Assembly: GCA_963575745.1 (NCBI GenBank)
Contig: CAUYUJ010017923.1
Span: forward strand, 1 to 30,000
Direction of reading: 5' to 3'
Source of the DNA: Prorocentrum cordatum
Lineage: Eukaryota > Sar > Dinophyceae > Prorocentrales > Prorocentraceae
Length of the DNA stretch: 30,000 bases
A program made the position numbers and the translations under genes. Position 1 is the first letter of the stretch. Each line of letters opens with the position of its first letter. The notes beneath the pieces were generated by a model. It had not been told where the DNA came from. It did not search any database and saw only the letters and a program-made list of their open reading frames with translations. Of the stretch, positions 17,561 to 26,729 are shown piece by piece.

Positions 17561-17719
17561 GTTTTTTTTAAAAGGTGTCCAGCACAAATATGGCCACACT
17601 TTCTTCGCAAAACACTTGTGTTTCTTTTCAAGTTTCTAACCCAGTTATGTTGTTTTGGGGGATTTGGGGACAAACCCGTTCGTTTAGCTGTTTTTTTGTT
17701 TTGAAGCTTTCAACTGAGT

Positions 17720-18040
17720 GGCTTGCGTCTCCCTGCTACAGGTTTCAGCCCGCGGGGCCTCCTCCGGGGCGCAAGGTCCACTGTGCAGGGGGGTGGGCTG
17801 CACTCCTCGCGCGTTCTAAGAGACCACGCTCGTCTCGAGCTCTGGTGTTTTGGAGCAGGCGGATGTTTCTCCGCCCAAACGCTCCGAGGCCTCGGCAAGG
17901 CATGTGGAGGGAGCCGCTGTCTGAACAAGACACGGCGCACAGCTTTCCAGAGAGTAGAGGCTGATCTCTGGCCAACGGTTGTATCGCTGTCGGAGCGACG
18001 AGCCAGGAGGTCGAATACATTGATAATGTTTTTCGCTTCG
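17720..18040. other. Unique sequence, nothing recognised
   Basis: GC-rich, non-repetitive. Open frames on both strands overlap but none carries a motif. Confidence 0.3.
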
Positions 18041-18054
18041 CGAACTCACCATTT

Positions 18055-18235
18055 CCACTTCAAATTCCACTTCCTCCACCTCCTCCTCTTCCTCCTCCAC
18101 CTCCTCGTCTTCTTCCTCCTCCTCCTCTTTCCTTCTCCTCCTCTCCCTCCCTCCTCCCTCCTCCCACCTCCCTCCTCCCTCCCTCCTCCCTCCTCGTCCT
18201 CGGTCTCGTCCTCCTCCCTCCCTCATCCCTGTCGC
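18055..18235. repeat. (TCC)n / CCTCCC microsatellite
   Basis: TCC with TTC and CCTCCC variants, about 180 bp. Confidence 0.9.
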
Positions 18236-18361
18236 ACCCCAAGACAATGAGGCGCTCGCCTCAGCGCCGCCCGCATCTGTGTGTCACGGCAGCACTCAGA
18301 AGGACTACAGGAGTGGATGGGGAGCAGAACATTTGGCATGATCGGCGGCGAGCCCCAGGGA

Positions 18362-18411
18362 GGGGAGGTGGAGGAGGAGGAGGAGGAGGAGGAGGAGGAG
18401 GAGGAGGAGGA
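18362..18411. repeat. (GGA)n microsatellite
   Basis: Uninterrupted GGA run of opposite strand sense to the tract at 18055. Confidence 0.9.
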
Positions 18412-18499
18412 GTACGTTCCGCCTCGGGCCATCGCTGGAGACTTCGGTGACGTAACATGACACGACGCTTCAACACATGTAGCGCTGTATGGATCCAGG

Positions 18500-18692
18500 G
18501 CGGCTCTTCCTTCAATGTGGAGCCGTTGCTCGAGACGTCCCCGAAGCTCACGATCACAAGCGCATACGTGTGCCATATTTCCCAAGGGTGGGAGCTCTTT
18601 TCGGCAGGGGGATCGCTGGACACCTCCTTGAGCTGGGCGATGTGATTGCACTCGCGTTCCTGCCCGCGCGCCAGAACAATGCCGCGCGGTGC
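18500..18692 (-). CDS. Exon-like coding island, unrecognised
   Basis: On the minus strand a frame entered after an AG at 18694-18693 reads APRGIVLARGQERECNHIAQ, LKEVSSDPPAEKSSHPWEIW, HTYALVIVSFGDVSSNGS and TLKEEPP, with strong third-position G/C throughout. Upstream in the same frame is a stop, so it would be an internal exon. The downstream boundary is uncertain and neighbouring sequence is microsatellite. Function unknown. Confidence 0.38.
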
Positions 18693-18796
18693 CTCTTCAG
18701 AGCGGGGCCCTCGTCAAAACGGCAGGCTCACCTGCGCTGGTCTTTCAAGGAGGGCGGGGGGCTTCTGAAGTAAAGCGCACGCCTGGTAGGGATGTG

Positions 18797-18895
18797 TGAG
18801 GGGGGACTTGGGACGGGAGGGTAGATTGCAGCATGTTTGACGCATCTTTGGTTTACTCTCGTCCTCCTCCTCCTCAAGATCCTGCTGTTCCTTCT
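18797..18895. repeat. Dispersed repeat pair, copy 2 (partner at 11848-11960)
   Basis: Same ordered blocks as 11848-11960, again ending at a TCC tract. Confidence 0.6.
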
Positions 18896-19190
18896 CCCTC
18901 CTCCCTCCTCCTTCCTCCCTGCTCCCTCCTCCCTCCTCCCCCTCCTGCCCCCTCCCCCCTCCCTCCCTCCCTCGCACCTCCCTCATCATTCCTCCCTCCT
19001 CCTTCCTTCCTCCTCCCTCCTCCTCGTCCTTGTACTTGTCCTCCTCTCCCTCTTCCTCCTGCTCCTTCTCCTCCTCGTCTCCTCGTCCTTCTCTTATGGA
19101 TATTATCCTCCTCCTCCTCCTCCTGATGATCTCGTCTCCTCTCTACTCCACTCTTCTCCTTCCTCCTCCGTCTCCTCCGCCTCCTCCCTC
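18860..19190. repeat. (TCC)n compound microsatellite
   Basis: TCC, CCTCCC and CTTCCT variants for about 330 bp. Long Ser/Pro/Leu frames are by-products. Confidence 0.9.
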
Positions 19191-19346
19191 CCGCCGATCC
19201 CATGCAGCAACGCCCGAGCCCCTCGCTCGTTCTCCTCTTCACGCTCGAGCGCGAGGTGGAACAGCCGAGTCACGTCGTTCGGGGGCCTTGGCCGGAGGAG
19301 GGGAGGTCCCTCCATCTCCCCCTCCTCGAGAAGAAAGCGCGAAATA

Positions 19347-19412
19347 AACATAAACTTTCGAAACTCCGCGCCGATCCAAGAAGTCCGTGTGGAGCTCCGA
19401 AAGTTTGTGATG
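19347..19412. repeat. Palindromic element, small third member of the 26.3/28.1 kb family
   Basis: AAACTTTCGAAACTCCGCGC on the left faces GTGTGGAGCTCCGAAAGTTTG on the right, with CGCCGATCCAAGAA between. The arm words (ATAAACAT, TCG..CTCCGCGCCGATC) match those of the elements at 26341-26728 and 28100-28300. It lacks the two apex hairpins. Confidence 0.55.
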
Positions 19413-19429
19413 CTTATGCTGCTTATGGT

Positions 19430-19610
19430 TCGATCCTCGTCTGTCCTCATCCTGGTCCTCCTCGTCCTTATCCTCGTCCTGCCCTTCCTGGTCTTACTGC
19501 TCATCGTGCTCCTCCTGGTCCCCGTGAGCCCTCCTCGTGGTCCTCCTCGTTGTCCTCCAACACCTTCTCGTCGCCCTGCTTCTCATCGCCCTCCTCCACC
19601 TCAGGCCTCA
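19430..19610. repeat. Cryptic GTCCTC/CTC simple sequence
   Basis: Irregular TCCTCGTCC and CCTGGTC words; no gene. Confidence 0.75.
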
Positions 19611-19705
19611 GGCTGTAAGCGCGCCCCGCTGGCCTTGAGAGGTGCGCGTCAACCCCAGACCGGCGCCGCCGCGATGGTGGCGCGCCGGTCCCGTGCCGTC
19701 CTGTG

Positions 19706-19995
19706 CTGATAGGCGGCGAGGACCAGGTCTGGGCCCAAGGATGCTGGGATATCCCGCCGTACGCGGCGGCCCAGATCGCAAAGGGCAACGGGTAGGTGCT
19801 CTGGCGCGAAAGGCTGGAGGTTGCAGGAGGGGCCCTAAGCGTGCGTGGGACAAGCCGCCGCCTCAAGTCAAGACGGAGACCAAGGAGGAGCTCGAGCAGG
19901 AAGCTACTTGGGAGCGTGCAGCCTCTACCGCATGCTACCCAATTCCCAGACCTGATGATGAGGGGCAACGAGAGCTGGCCATCGCTCGGACGTCC
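19706..19995 (+). pseudogene. Exon-like coding islands, unrecognised (upstream part of the 20.3 kb gene?)
   Basis: Frame 2 reads LIGGEDQVWAQGCWDIPPYA and AAQIAKGNG, meets TAG at 19793, then VLWRERLEVAGGALSV. Frame 1 continues with AWDKPPPQVKTETKEELEQ, ATWERAASTACYPIPRPDDE and GQRELA. Third-position G/C is high in each piece. A stop and a frame change separate them; a short intron or sequence errors could explain this. Position and strand suggest these are 5' exons of the gene at 20312-21039. Function unknown. Confidence 0.38.
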
Positions 19996-20106
19996 ATTCC
20001 CTGTGTTTTTTTCGGTTTCGTGCGTGGCTTTTTCGCCAGATGATCAAGGATGTTCCTCGATGGTCCTCGCCGAAGGAAAAATGCACACGTCCGAGCGATG
20101 CCAAGA
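19976..20106. repeat. Foldback element
   Basis: CATCGCTCGGACGT (in 19978-19993) and its exact reverse complement ACGTCCGAGCGATG (20087-20100), with further partial complementarity inside (GTGTTTTTTTCGG against a GCCGAAGGAAAAATGCAC segment). About 130 bp. Confidence 0.7.
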
Positions 20107-20125
20107 GAGGGGGGGTCTGGCATAA

Positions 20126-20276
20126 GGGGGGATGCATCGACCTGGAGTCGGCGATGCATCGTCGACAGATCCACGATGGCCCCCCCGATAGCGAAAGCGC
20201 ACCTTTCCTGGGCGGGTTGGGGCTGTCAGACCCCCATCGGCGATCCATGGGCGATCAGGGGTCGATGCATCCCCCC
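20126..20276. repeat. Foldback element with 17-bp perfect TIR and GATGCATCG words
   Basis: GGGGGGATGCATCGACC at 20126-20142 and its exact reverse complement at 20260-20276. Interior GGCGATGCATCGTCG and ATCGGCGATCCATGG link it to the GATGCATCG elements at 23.6 and 26.9 kb. Confidence 0.8.
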
Positions 20277-20311
20277 CATATGCCTATCCCCTCCCTGTCG
20301 TTGCCCCTGAG

Positions 20312-21039
20312 ATGACCAGGGAGGAGGACCTGGATGGCGAGCAAGAGTTCGAAGGTGGAGCGCCAGGCTGCGGCCCTGGTTCGGCCTCCGGCGACCCCGG
20401 GGGAGCGGGCCCTCGAGACCACGAGGGCGACCCCGAGCAGGTGGGAGGACCGGGCCAAGCTGCGCGCGCGAAGCAGGGGGGGCCGTGCTGGAGGTCCCGA
20501 CGGAGTGCGCGGACCTGGTGGTCGCAGGGATCCACCTGGACGGTGCCTCTCGTTCTCGTTCTGCCTCGTTCTCCCTCGTTCTGTCTCCGGTCCGCCTTTT
20601 GGCTGCAAAACGAAGCCGGCACGAAAACGGCCCACGAGAGATCGCCAAAGCATCGCCCAGTTCGACTCAGGCGAGGGGCGGGCAGAGGGCCAGAACACAG
20701 CTGCCCAGGCTCCTCCCCCGTGTGGCACCGACGGCGAGGCCAAGGGAGCCACTCCCAATGCCCCAGCCGTCGAGTACCATCAGCTCGATGGGGAGAGAGA
20801 GAGAGAGAGAGAGCTTGCGCTGGGGCGAGCGAGATGGCGGCACAGGAGACGGAGGAGAACCAGACGCAGCGCTCGAGGACGACACGGAGGAGTGCGCCGT
20901 CGATCTCGCCTTCGCCTGCGAGGTCAGCAACGCCCCGGCGAAGATCGGGGACACGAGAATCAGTTTCCACGGGAGGCTGGCATCGTCTGAGACAGCGGTC
21001 GAGGGATTTGACAAGCGGGTGTTTCAGCTAGAAGATTGA
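20312..21039 (+). CDS. Unrecognised host gene, two exons, one frame break
   Basis: Exon 1 begins after a pyrimidine-rich AG (CCCTGAG|ATGACC) at 20312. It reads MTREEDLDGEQEFE, or from ATG 20334 MASKSSKVERQAAALVRPPA and RWEDRAKLRAR. It moves frame near the G7 run at 20476-20482 and continues AVLEVPTECADLVVAGIHLD to 20542. A 303-nt GT-AG intron follows. Exon 2 (20846-21039) reads GDGGEPDAALEDDTEEC, AVDLAFACEVSNAPAKIGDT, RISFHGRLASSETAVEGFDK, RVFQLED then TGA. Third-position G/C is strong in both exons. I do not recognise the family. The internal frame change is either an error in the G run or a real lesion. Confidence 0.5.
20543..20845 (+). other. Predicted intron, 303 nt
   Basis: Donor GACG|GTGCCTC and acceptor CACAG|GAGACG. 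The split codon G|GA restores the exon 2 frame exactly. It holds a CGTTCTC-rich start and a (GA)n run at about 20793-20811. Confidence 0.5.
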
Positions 21040-21094
21040 GCAAGTGTTGACGGAAGCGGGCGCTAGTCGGAAAGTGTTGCTGCCAGGTGGCTCA

Positions 21095-21560
21095 CATGTC
21101 ACATCGGGTGCGTGATAGACGAGAGGGCGAACGGTCTGCGACAGCAGCTCGTTTCCATCACGGCTCAGCCCCCGTCCGCATTGGAGTTGACCGCGGCAAG
21201 GGACCACGAGGCGAAGGGGATGCACCAGCAGCAGCAGTCACGAGGCCATGCAGCAGGAAGTGGACGAGCTGGAACGGCAGCTTCGAGACCGACCTGCGGG
21301 ATCGTGGGCCCGGGCTTATCCGCCGGAGTGTACCGACGCTCTGGCGCGGCGGACCGGCGTGCAAGAGACACAGCCAAGATCCATGACCAAGAGAAGCAGG
21401 AGGTTCAGTAGCAGGTGCTGCGCCATGCCATGGACGGACCTGCAGACGGTGCACTCCGAGTCGGATAGCCTCTTGCAGAGGCTCTTGCAGGCTGTGCTGC
21501 TCGGGAAGATTCTCGACGTTGCCGTCAGGGCCGCTGGCGAGGCTTATCCAGACAGGAGGG
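21095..21560 (+). pseudogene. Coiled-coil-like coding fragments, unrecognised, frame-broken
   Basis: One frame reads VIDERANGLRQQLVSITAQP and ALELTAARDHEAKGMHQQQQ. A second reads HEAMQQEVDELERQLRD. A third reads ARDTAKIHDQEKQEVQ, then TAG, then QVLRHAM. The second frame returns with DLQTVHSESDSLLQRLLQ and AVLLGKILDVAV. The repeated Glu/Gln/Leu heptads suggest one coiled-coil protein whose frame has been broken. It might belong to the preceding gene or a separate one; function unknown. Confidence 0.33.
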
Positions 21561-21727
21561 CGGAGCCAAACCTGCCACGTCGTCATCATGGAAAAAACAA
21601 CAACTCTTCCAGCCGGGGCGGCACTAGGGGTTCGTTTTCGATGTCGCCAGAATTTGGCTCTGAGCCCCTCTCCTGGACTTGCACTGGGTCAGTCGGCGGG
21701 AGTCGGGCGGACCTGCTGCCACTCCCT

Positions 21728-21843
21728 GCGTCCTCGTCCTACTCTTCCTCCTCCTCCTCCTCCTCCTCCTCCTCCTCCTCACCAGCAGCATCATCATCAT
21801 CACCACCATCATCAGCATCATCATCATCCTCATCATCATCATC

Positions 21844-21875
<32 letters not shown>

Positions 21876-22315
21876 CACCACCACAATCACCATCATCATC
21901 ATCCTCATCCTCATCCTCATCCTCATCCTCATCACCACCACCAATTCCATCCTCATGATCATCCTCACGCTCCTCCTCCTCCTCCTCCTCATCCTCCTCC
22001 TCCTCCTCCTCCTCACAAGCAGCATCATCACCGCCACCACCATCATCATCATCATCCTCCTCCTCATCATGATCGTCATCGCAACCACAATCACCATCAT
22101 CAACATATCATCTCATCCTCATCCTCATCCTCATCCTCATCATCATCCTCACCCTGACCCTCATTCTCTCATCACCATCATCCTAATCTTCCTCATCTGC
22201 ATAATCATCACCATCATCGTCCTCATACTGGTCCTCATCCTCATCCTCATCCTGCTCATCCTCCACCAGCTCATCCTCATCCTAATCATCATCATCAGCA
22301 TTATCATCATCATCG

Positions 22316-22361
<46 letters not shown>

Positions 22362-23296
22362 GATCCTGATCCTGATCCTCATCCTCCTTCTCATCCTCCT
22401 CGTCATCGTCCTCCGCATCCTCATCAGCATCATCAGCATCGTCATCATCGTCATCATCATCATCCTCCGCATCCTCATCTAATCATATCATCCTCGCCGT
22501 CATGAACATCCTCATATGTCATCCGTATCTCCGTCTTCGTCCTCGTCATCGTCCGCGTCCTCCTCCTACACCTCATCCACCTCCTCATCCTCCACTTCAT
22601 CTTCTTGATCATCGTCAGCAACATCATTATCTTCGTCGTCATCATCATCACCATCATCATCAGCATCATCGTAATCGTCAACATCATCAGCATCATGATC
22701 ATTATGATCAATAGCATCATCATGATCATCATGATCATCATCATGATCATCATCATCATCATCGTCCTCATCATCGTCCTCATACTGGTCCTCACCCTCA
22801 TCCTCATCCTCATCCTGCTCATCCTCCTCCACCTCATCCTTATCCTCATCAGCATAATCAGCATGATCGTCATCATCATCGTCATCATCATCCTGATCAT
22901 CATCCTCATCCTCATCCTCATGACCATCATCATCATCATCACCATCATCATCTTCATATCCATCATCATCATCATCATCTCATCCTCGCCGTCATGATCA
23001 TCATCGTATGTCATCCGTATCTTCGTCTTCGTCTTCGTCCTCGTCCTCCTCCTCCACCTTATCCTCATCCTCCACTTGACCTTCTTGTTCATCATCATCA
23101 ACATCATCATCATCGTCGTCATCATCAGCAGGAGCAACAGCATCATCAACATCATAGTCACCACCATCGTTAGCGTCATCATCATCGTCATCATCATCAG
23201 CATCATCATCATCACCATCATCATCGTCATCATCATCGTCAAGTCATCATCATCGTCATCGTCATCATCAGCATCATCATCATCAGCATTATCATC
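21728..23296. repeat. 1.6-kb TCC / CAT / CCTCAT compound microsatellite
   Basis: TCC at the start, then CAT with CAC, CAG and CGT variants and CATCCT hexamers (about 21900-21940 and 22100-22400). Short degenerate islands such as 22495-22615 and 22985-23090 share the words GTCATGA, CATATGTCATCCGTATC and CTTCGTCCTCGTC, so the block contains a larger duplicated unit of about 490 bp. Confidence 0.9.
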
Positions 23297-23395
23297 TCCT
23301 GGGGTACATTCGGACCAGAATTTCGTGGAGAATCCAGCCGTGGCGACGAGGGCTCTCCATGACTAGCAGTGGCATCGGTACTTGTTCCTCCTTTG
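23297..23395. repeat. Dispersed repeat, copy 2 (partner at 16606-16668)
   Basis: CTCCTGGGGTACATTCGGACC then AGAATTTCGTGG and GTGGCGACGAGG, then GACTAG and GGCATCGGTACTTGTTCCTCC. It carries both flanks of the 16.7-kb locus without the TIR element. Confidence 0.7.
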
Positions 23396-23419
23396 GCTCC
23401 TCCTCCTCCTCCTCCGCCT

Positions 23420-23595
23420 CATTTCCTTCCAGCCTACGCCTTCCCAGAGCTCCTCCTGGGTGTTTTTTTCACAACGTGGCCCCCCAAAGGTCTGGACATT
23501 TTCCGTCGGAACGATTTTTCATACTGAGTCGTTTTTTGACGGTCCCCGGACCCAATGAGGGCACCCGGACGCCGAAAATTGACAAAACCCATCTT
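23420..23595. other. Unique spacer
   Basis: GC-rich then T-rich sequence (GGTGTTTTTTTCAC, TCGTTTTTTGACGG) with no supported gene. Confidence 0.3.
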
Positions 23596-23830
23596 TTAGA
23601 GGCCTCCTAGATGGGGTCCGAGTAGATGGGGTCGAATGATCGCGCCGCATCCCCGATGCATCGCCGATGCATCGTCGATGCATCGGCGATGCATCGACGA
23701 TGCACCAGCGATGCACCGGCGACGTCGGCGACGCATCGGCAACGTCGGCGTGAAGCAAATCGGCCTCCACATCGAGCCGCATCGTCGATGCATCGGCGAT
23801 GCGGCGCGATCCTCCGAGCCCACGTAAGTG
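23596..23830. repeat. GATGCATCG palindrome element, copy 1
   Basis: A 40-bp lead (AGGCCTCCTAGATGGGGTCC then GAGTAGATGGGGTCG), then GATCGCGCCGCATC, then 12-mers built on the palindrome CGATGCATCG (23656-23720). A GACGTCGGCGACG middle follows, then CGATGCATCGGCGATGCGGC and GCGATCC. The two ends are inverted copies of each other. Met-His-Arg-Arg-Cys repeats in translation are by-products. Confidence 0.85.
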
Positions 23831-24019
23831 TTCTGAACAGCGCAGGTGAGTGCAGATGAGGCTATCGGCGAGAGGGAAGGCCAGACCACCTGGCCCGCCT
23901 CCCACAGGGCATGGGCTGCCGTGAGAAGCATGCACCTCAGGCGTCGCCGCCCCAAAAAGACTTGAGCGTAAACAGTTGCGGCCAGGCACCGAGAGAGAAA
24001 GACGTTCCGAGAACTGTAG

Positions 24020-24260
24020 CATACATATGTATGTATAACACTATTCACATACACATACACATACACATGCAATTACAAGTACATATACCCATACATATAC
24101 ATATACGCATGCATAACCATACATGTACATACATGCATACATGCATACATGCATGCATGCATGCATACAGACACACATGCATCCATATACATGTACATAT
24201 GCACATGCATATGCCTATACATATACATATACATATGCACAAAACGTGCACCTGCTTGTA
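24020..24260. repeat. ACAT/ATACAC cryptic microsatellite
   Basis: CATACA, ACATGC and TATACA words for about 240 bp, much more AT-rich than its surroundings. A (CA)n run follows at about 24370 and a TATATA run at about 24446. Confidence 0.9.
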
Positions 24261-24524
24261 ACCACACAAACAAAGGGTCCTACCGTCCCCCCCCCCCCGC
24301 CAAGTACCCACCTGGCCTCGCCCTCCCCAAACCCTCTGGGTTCTTGTCTCGGAGCGCCCCACCTGACAACACACACACACACACATTATTGTTTGATCCG
24401 CGGGTCGACACACGAATTGACCTCAGCTTTATAGATACATACACATATATATATACACTATCGAGCACAAGCCTCCGTCACTTAATCTCGATGTCATCAT
24501 CTGGCATCGGCACCCTCAGCCGAA

Positions 24525-24900
24525 CCAGGCCCTGTTCTCGCAGCCCCCACTGGGCTACATGCTTCGCTCCGTCGCCCACCCAGGTCACCGCCTGGCCTCG
24601 GCACGCACTGCCACCCCGAGCTCTGCTCTTGGAGCCCCCCAACCGGCACTGTTCGGCCCAACGCCTCGGCCGGCACCTCCAAGATTGCCGCCTCTGGCCT
24701 CGGCACCCCCCGCCGCTCCGGGCCCCCCGTTCCTGGAGCACACAGGCAAGTTTCTGCTCAGGCCCCGTCGCCCCCCCGCCCCCCGAGTTCCCCTCCCGGC
24801 CTTGGCAGCTCGGCCCTGGCACCTCTGCAGCCCCTGCGTTTGGAGCGCCCCGCCCGGCAGTCTTCGGCTCCAAACCTCCGCCACCTCCCCCCGCCCTCCT
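24525..24900. repeat. Tandem repeat, unit about 105 bp, 3-4 copies
   Basis: TGGAGC-anchored units at 24630, 24734 and 24841, with a weaker one near 24530. 24630-24667 and 24841-24878 share GGAGCSCCCC, CCGGCA, TTCGGC and CCAA words at most positions. Spacing is 104 and 107 bp. Confidence 0.6.
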
Positions 24901-25178
24901 GGGCGCTAGGCCTGGATCTTTGTCGTACCGAGGGGATGCTCGGGCGGGAGGTGACGGGGGTGACCTATTTTTTAGTCAGCGGCCGCGGGCGAGCGCGGCG
25001 GCGGCGAGTCAGGTCAAAGTGGGCTACGCAGAGACGAATTAAGAGAAGGCAGCGGGGGCAGGCCACGTCTAACGCGGCTAGCCGAGGCCTCACGCGGCAA
25101 CCCGGCGGCGGACCGGCGGGTGGCAAGGGCGACTGAGACTGAGTCGAACTGCCAGCGTGCAAGTATGCAGGGCGTCGG
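24900..25178. other. Unique GC-rich sequence, nothing recognised
   Basis: Contains GCGGCCGC and GGCGGCGGCG words; no supported coding frame. Confidence 0.3.
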
Positions 25179-25267
25179 AGACACACACAAATAGATACAC
25201 GCAAATCACAGGATTCACCATCTTTTCCGATATCTTCTGGGTTTGTGCCTTCCCCCCCACTTCCCAC
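25179..25267. repeat. Dispersed repeat pair, copy 2 (partner at 15851-15936)
   Basis: Same ordered blocks as the partner, ending CTTCCCCCCCACTTCCC. Confidence 0.65.
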
Positions 25268-25493
25268 ATTTCCCATAGGGGGGGACCTAGTGGAGTGTGG
25301 AACAAAAAGGGCCCCGAACGGGGCCCCATCAGGGCCCCTTCTTGGGCCCCCGCTGGCTCCTCCCAAGGGCGGCTGCGAAGGCGAGCGCCGGCGCGGCCGA
25401 CGGCCAGGGCACGCTCGGCAGGGGGAAACGAGGAGGGCGGCCGCGGACGAGGGGCGCGGCTCGGGGGCTCAGCAGCGAGGAGGGGCAGAGGAT

Positions 25494-26205
25494 CGAGGAG
25501 GAGGAGGAGGAGGAGGAGGATCGAAGAGGGAGGAGGGAGGAGGAGGAGGAGGAGGGAGGAGGAGGAGGGAGGGAGGGAGGAGGAGGAGAGGAGGAGGAGG
25601 ATCGAGGATCGAGGATCGAGGACGAGAGGAGGAGGAGGAGGAGGAGGAGGAGGAGGAGCAGGAGGGGTCCCCCTGTGGGCCCCTCTAGGGGCTCCTCGCT
25701 TCGCCCCCCCCCCCCGCGCCACGCTTCCCGGGTGCCACCCGCCCGAGGAGCCCGGGCCCCCCTCGGCGACACGCAGGAGCGACCCCGGGCACGAGTGGCC
25801 CGACGACGGGCACTCATACTTCTCGTCCTCCTCCTCCTCTTCCTCCTCCTCCTCCTCCTCCTCTCTCCTCCTCCTCCTCCTCCTCCTCCTCTTCCTCATC
25901 CCCTCGGCGGCACGCAGGAGCCAGGGCCTGGAGGAGTCGGAAGCGGGGAGACACCTCGGGACCCCAGGGCCCGTTTCCCTCAGGGCCCCTTCCCTGCATG
26001 GCGAGTCCCCATGAAGAGGAGGAGGAGGAGGAGGAGGAGGAGGAGGAGGAGGAGGAGGACGAGGAGGACGAGGAGCCAGGGGGAGCAGGAGGAGCCAGGG
26101 GGAGGAGGAGGAGGAGGAGGAGGAGGAGGAGGAGGAGGAGGAGGAGGAGGAGGAAGAGGCGGAGGAGGCGGAGGAGGCGGAGGCGAAGGAGGAGGAGGAG
26201 CAGGA
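25494..26205. repeat. GGA, TCC, GGA microsatellite cluster of alternating strand
   Basis: GGA tract (25494-25660), TCC tract (25828-25900), then GGA tract (26008-26205). Between them are GC-rich spacers with the shared words GGCACGAGTGGCCCG and GCAGGAGCGACCC, on the plus strand near 25776-25802 and 26205-26232. Confidence 0.9.
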
Positions 26206-26306
26206 GCGACCCCGGGGCACGAGTGGCCCGTGGCGCGCGGCTCTCGGGGGGGCCGCGCGTGGACCGGGCACAGGAGGCGCGCAAGGCTATGGGGGAACAG
26301 AAAGCG

Positions 26307-26345
26307 ACACAGACACAAAAACTCGGAGGTCCGCGCAAATTTCTC
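26307..26345. repeat. Partial arm of the T-palindrome family
   Basis: GACACAGACACAAAAACTCG then GAGGTCCGCGC and TTTCTC matches 26441-26481 with about seven differences, then diverges exactly where the 388-bp palindrome starts. Confidence 0.6.
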
Positions 26346-26728
26346 TAAGGGTTCCTTATCCAGTGCCCCCACCGTAGTGACCTTCGGCGCGGGATCGCAG
26401 AGCGCGGTGCGACAGCAGCGTCTTCAGGGGAACATGAAGTGACATAAACATGAAACATTCGGAGGTCCGCGCGGATTTCTCGGATCGGCGCTGGGGCCCC
26501 CTGGCGGCGCCTCCGGCGCCGCCCCTGGCGCGCTCCGCGCGCCAGGGGAGGGGGGCCCCAGCGCCGATCCGAGAAATCCGCGCGGACCTCCGAATGTTTC
26601 ATGTTTATGTCACTTCATGTTCCCCTGAAGACGCTGCTGTCGCACCGCGCTCTGCGATCCGGGTGCCCTGGTGGGCCCGCGCCGAAGGTCACTACGGTGG
26701 GGGCACTGGATAAGGAACCCTTAGAGAA
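26341..26728. repeat. 388-bp inverted repeat with two apical hairpins (T-shaped palindrome), copy 1
   Basis: Left arm 26341-26502 and right arm 26547-26728 are exact reverse complements, apart from a 17-bp insertion in the right arm (26659-26675) and one or two bases at the apex. The apex consists of two adjacent perfect hairpins. One is GGCGGCGCC-TCC-GGCGCCGCC (26503-26523). The other is CCTGGCGCGC-TCC, with GCGCGCCAGG closing (26524-26546). Folded, each strand makes a three-way junction. No coding sequence. Arm words recur at 26307, 28100 and 19347. Confidence 0.92.
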
Positions 26729-26729
26729 G

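Noticed and set aside
21728-23296. Ile-, Met- and Asp-rich proteins
   Set aside because: Same reason: CAT/TCC microsatellite read in different frames.
23626-23859. Met-His-Arg-Arg-Cys repeat proteins, also near 26900-27115
   Set aside because: Direct consequence of the GATGCATCG palindrome units; similar frames on both strands.
26341-26728. Assembly or read-foldback artefact as the whole explanation of the palindrome
   Set aside because: A simple foldback artefact would have a single apex. Here two distinct hairpins form the apex, the arms differ by a 17-bp indel, and a diverged independent copy exists at 28.1 kb. Long-read confirmation would still be decisive.
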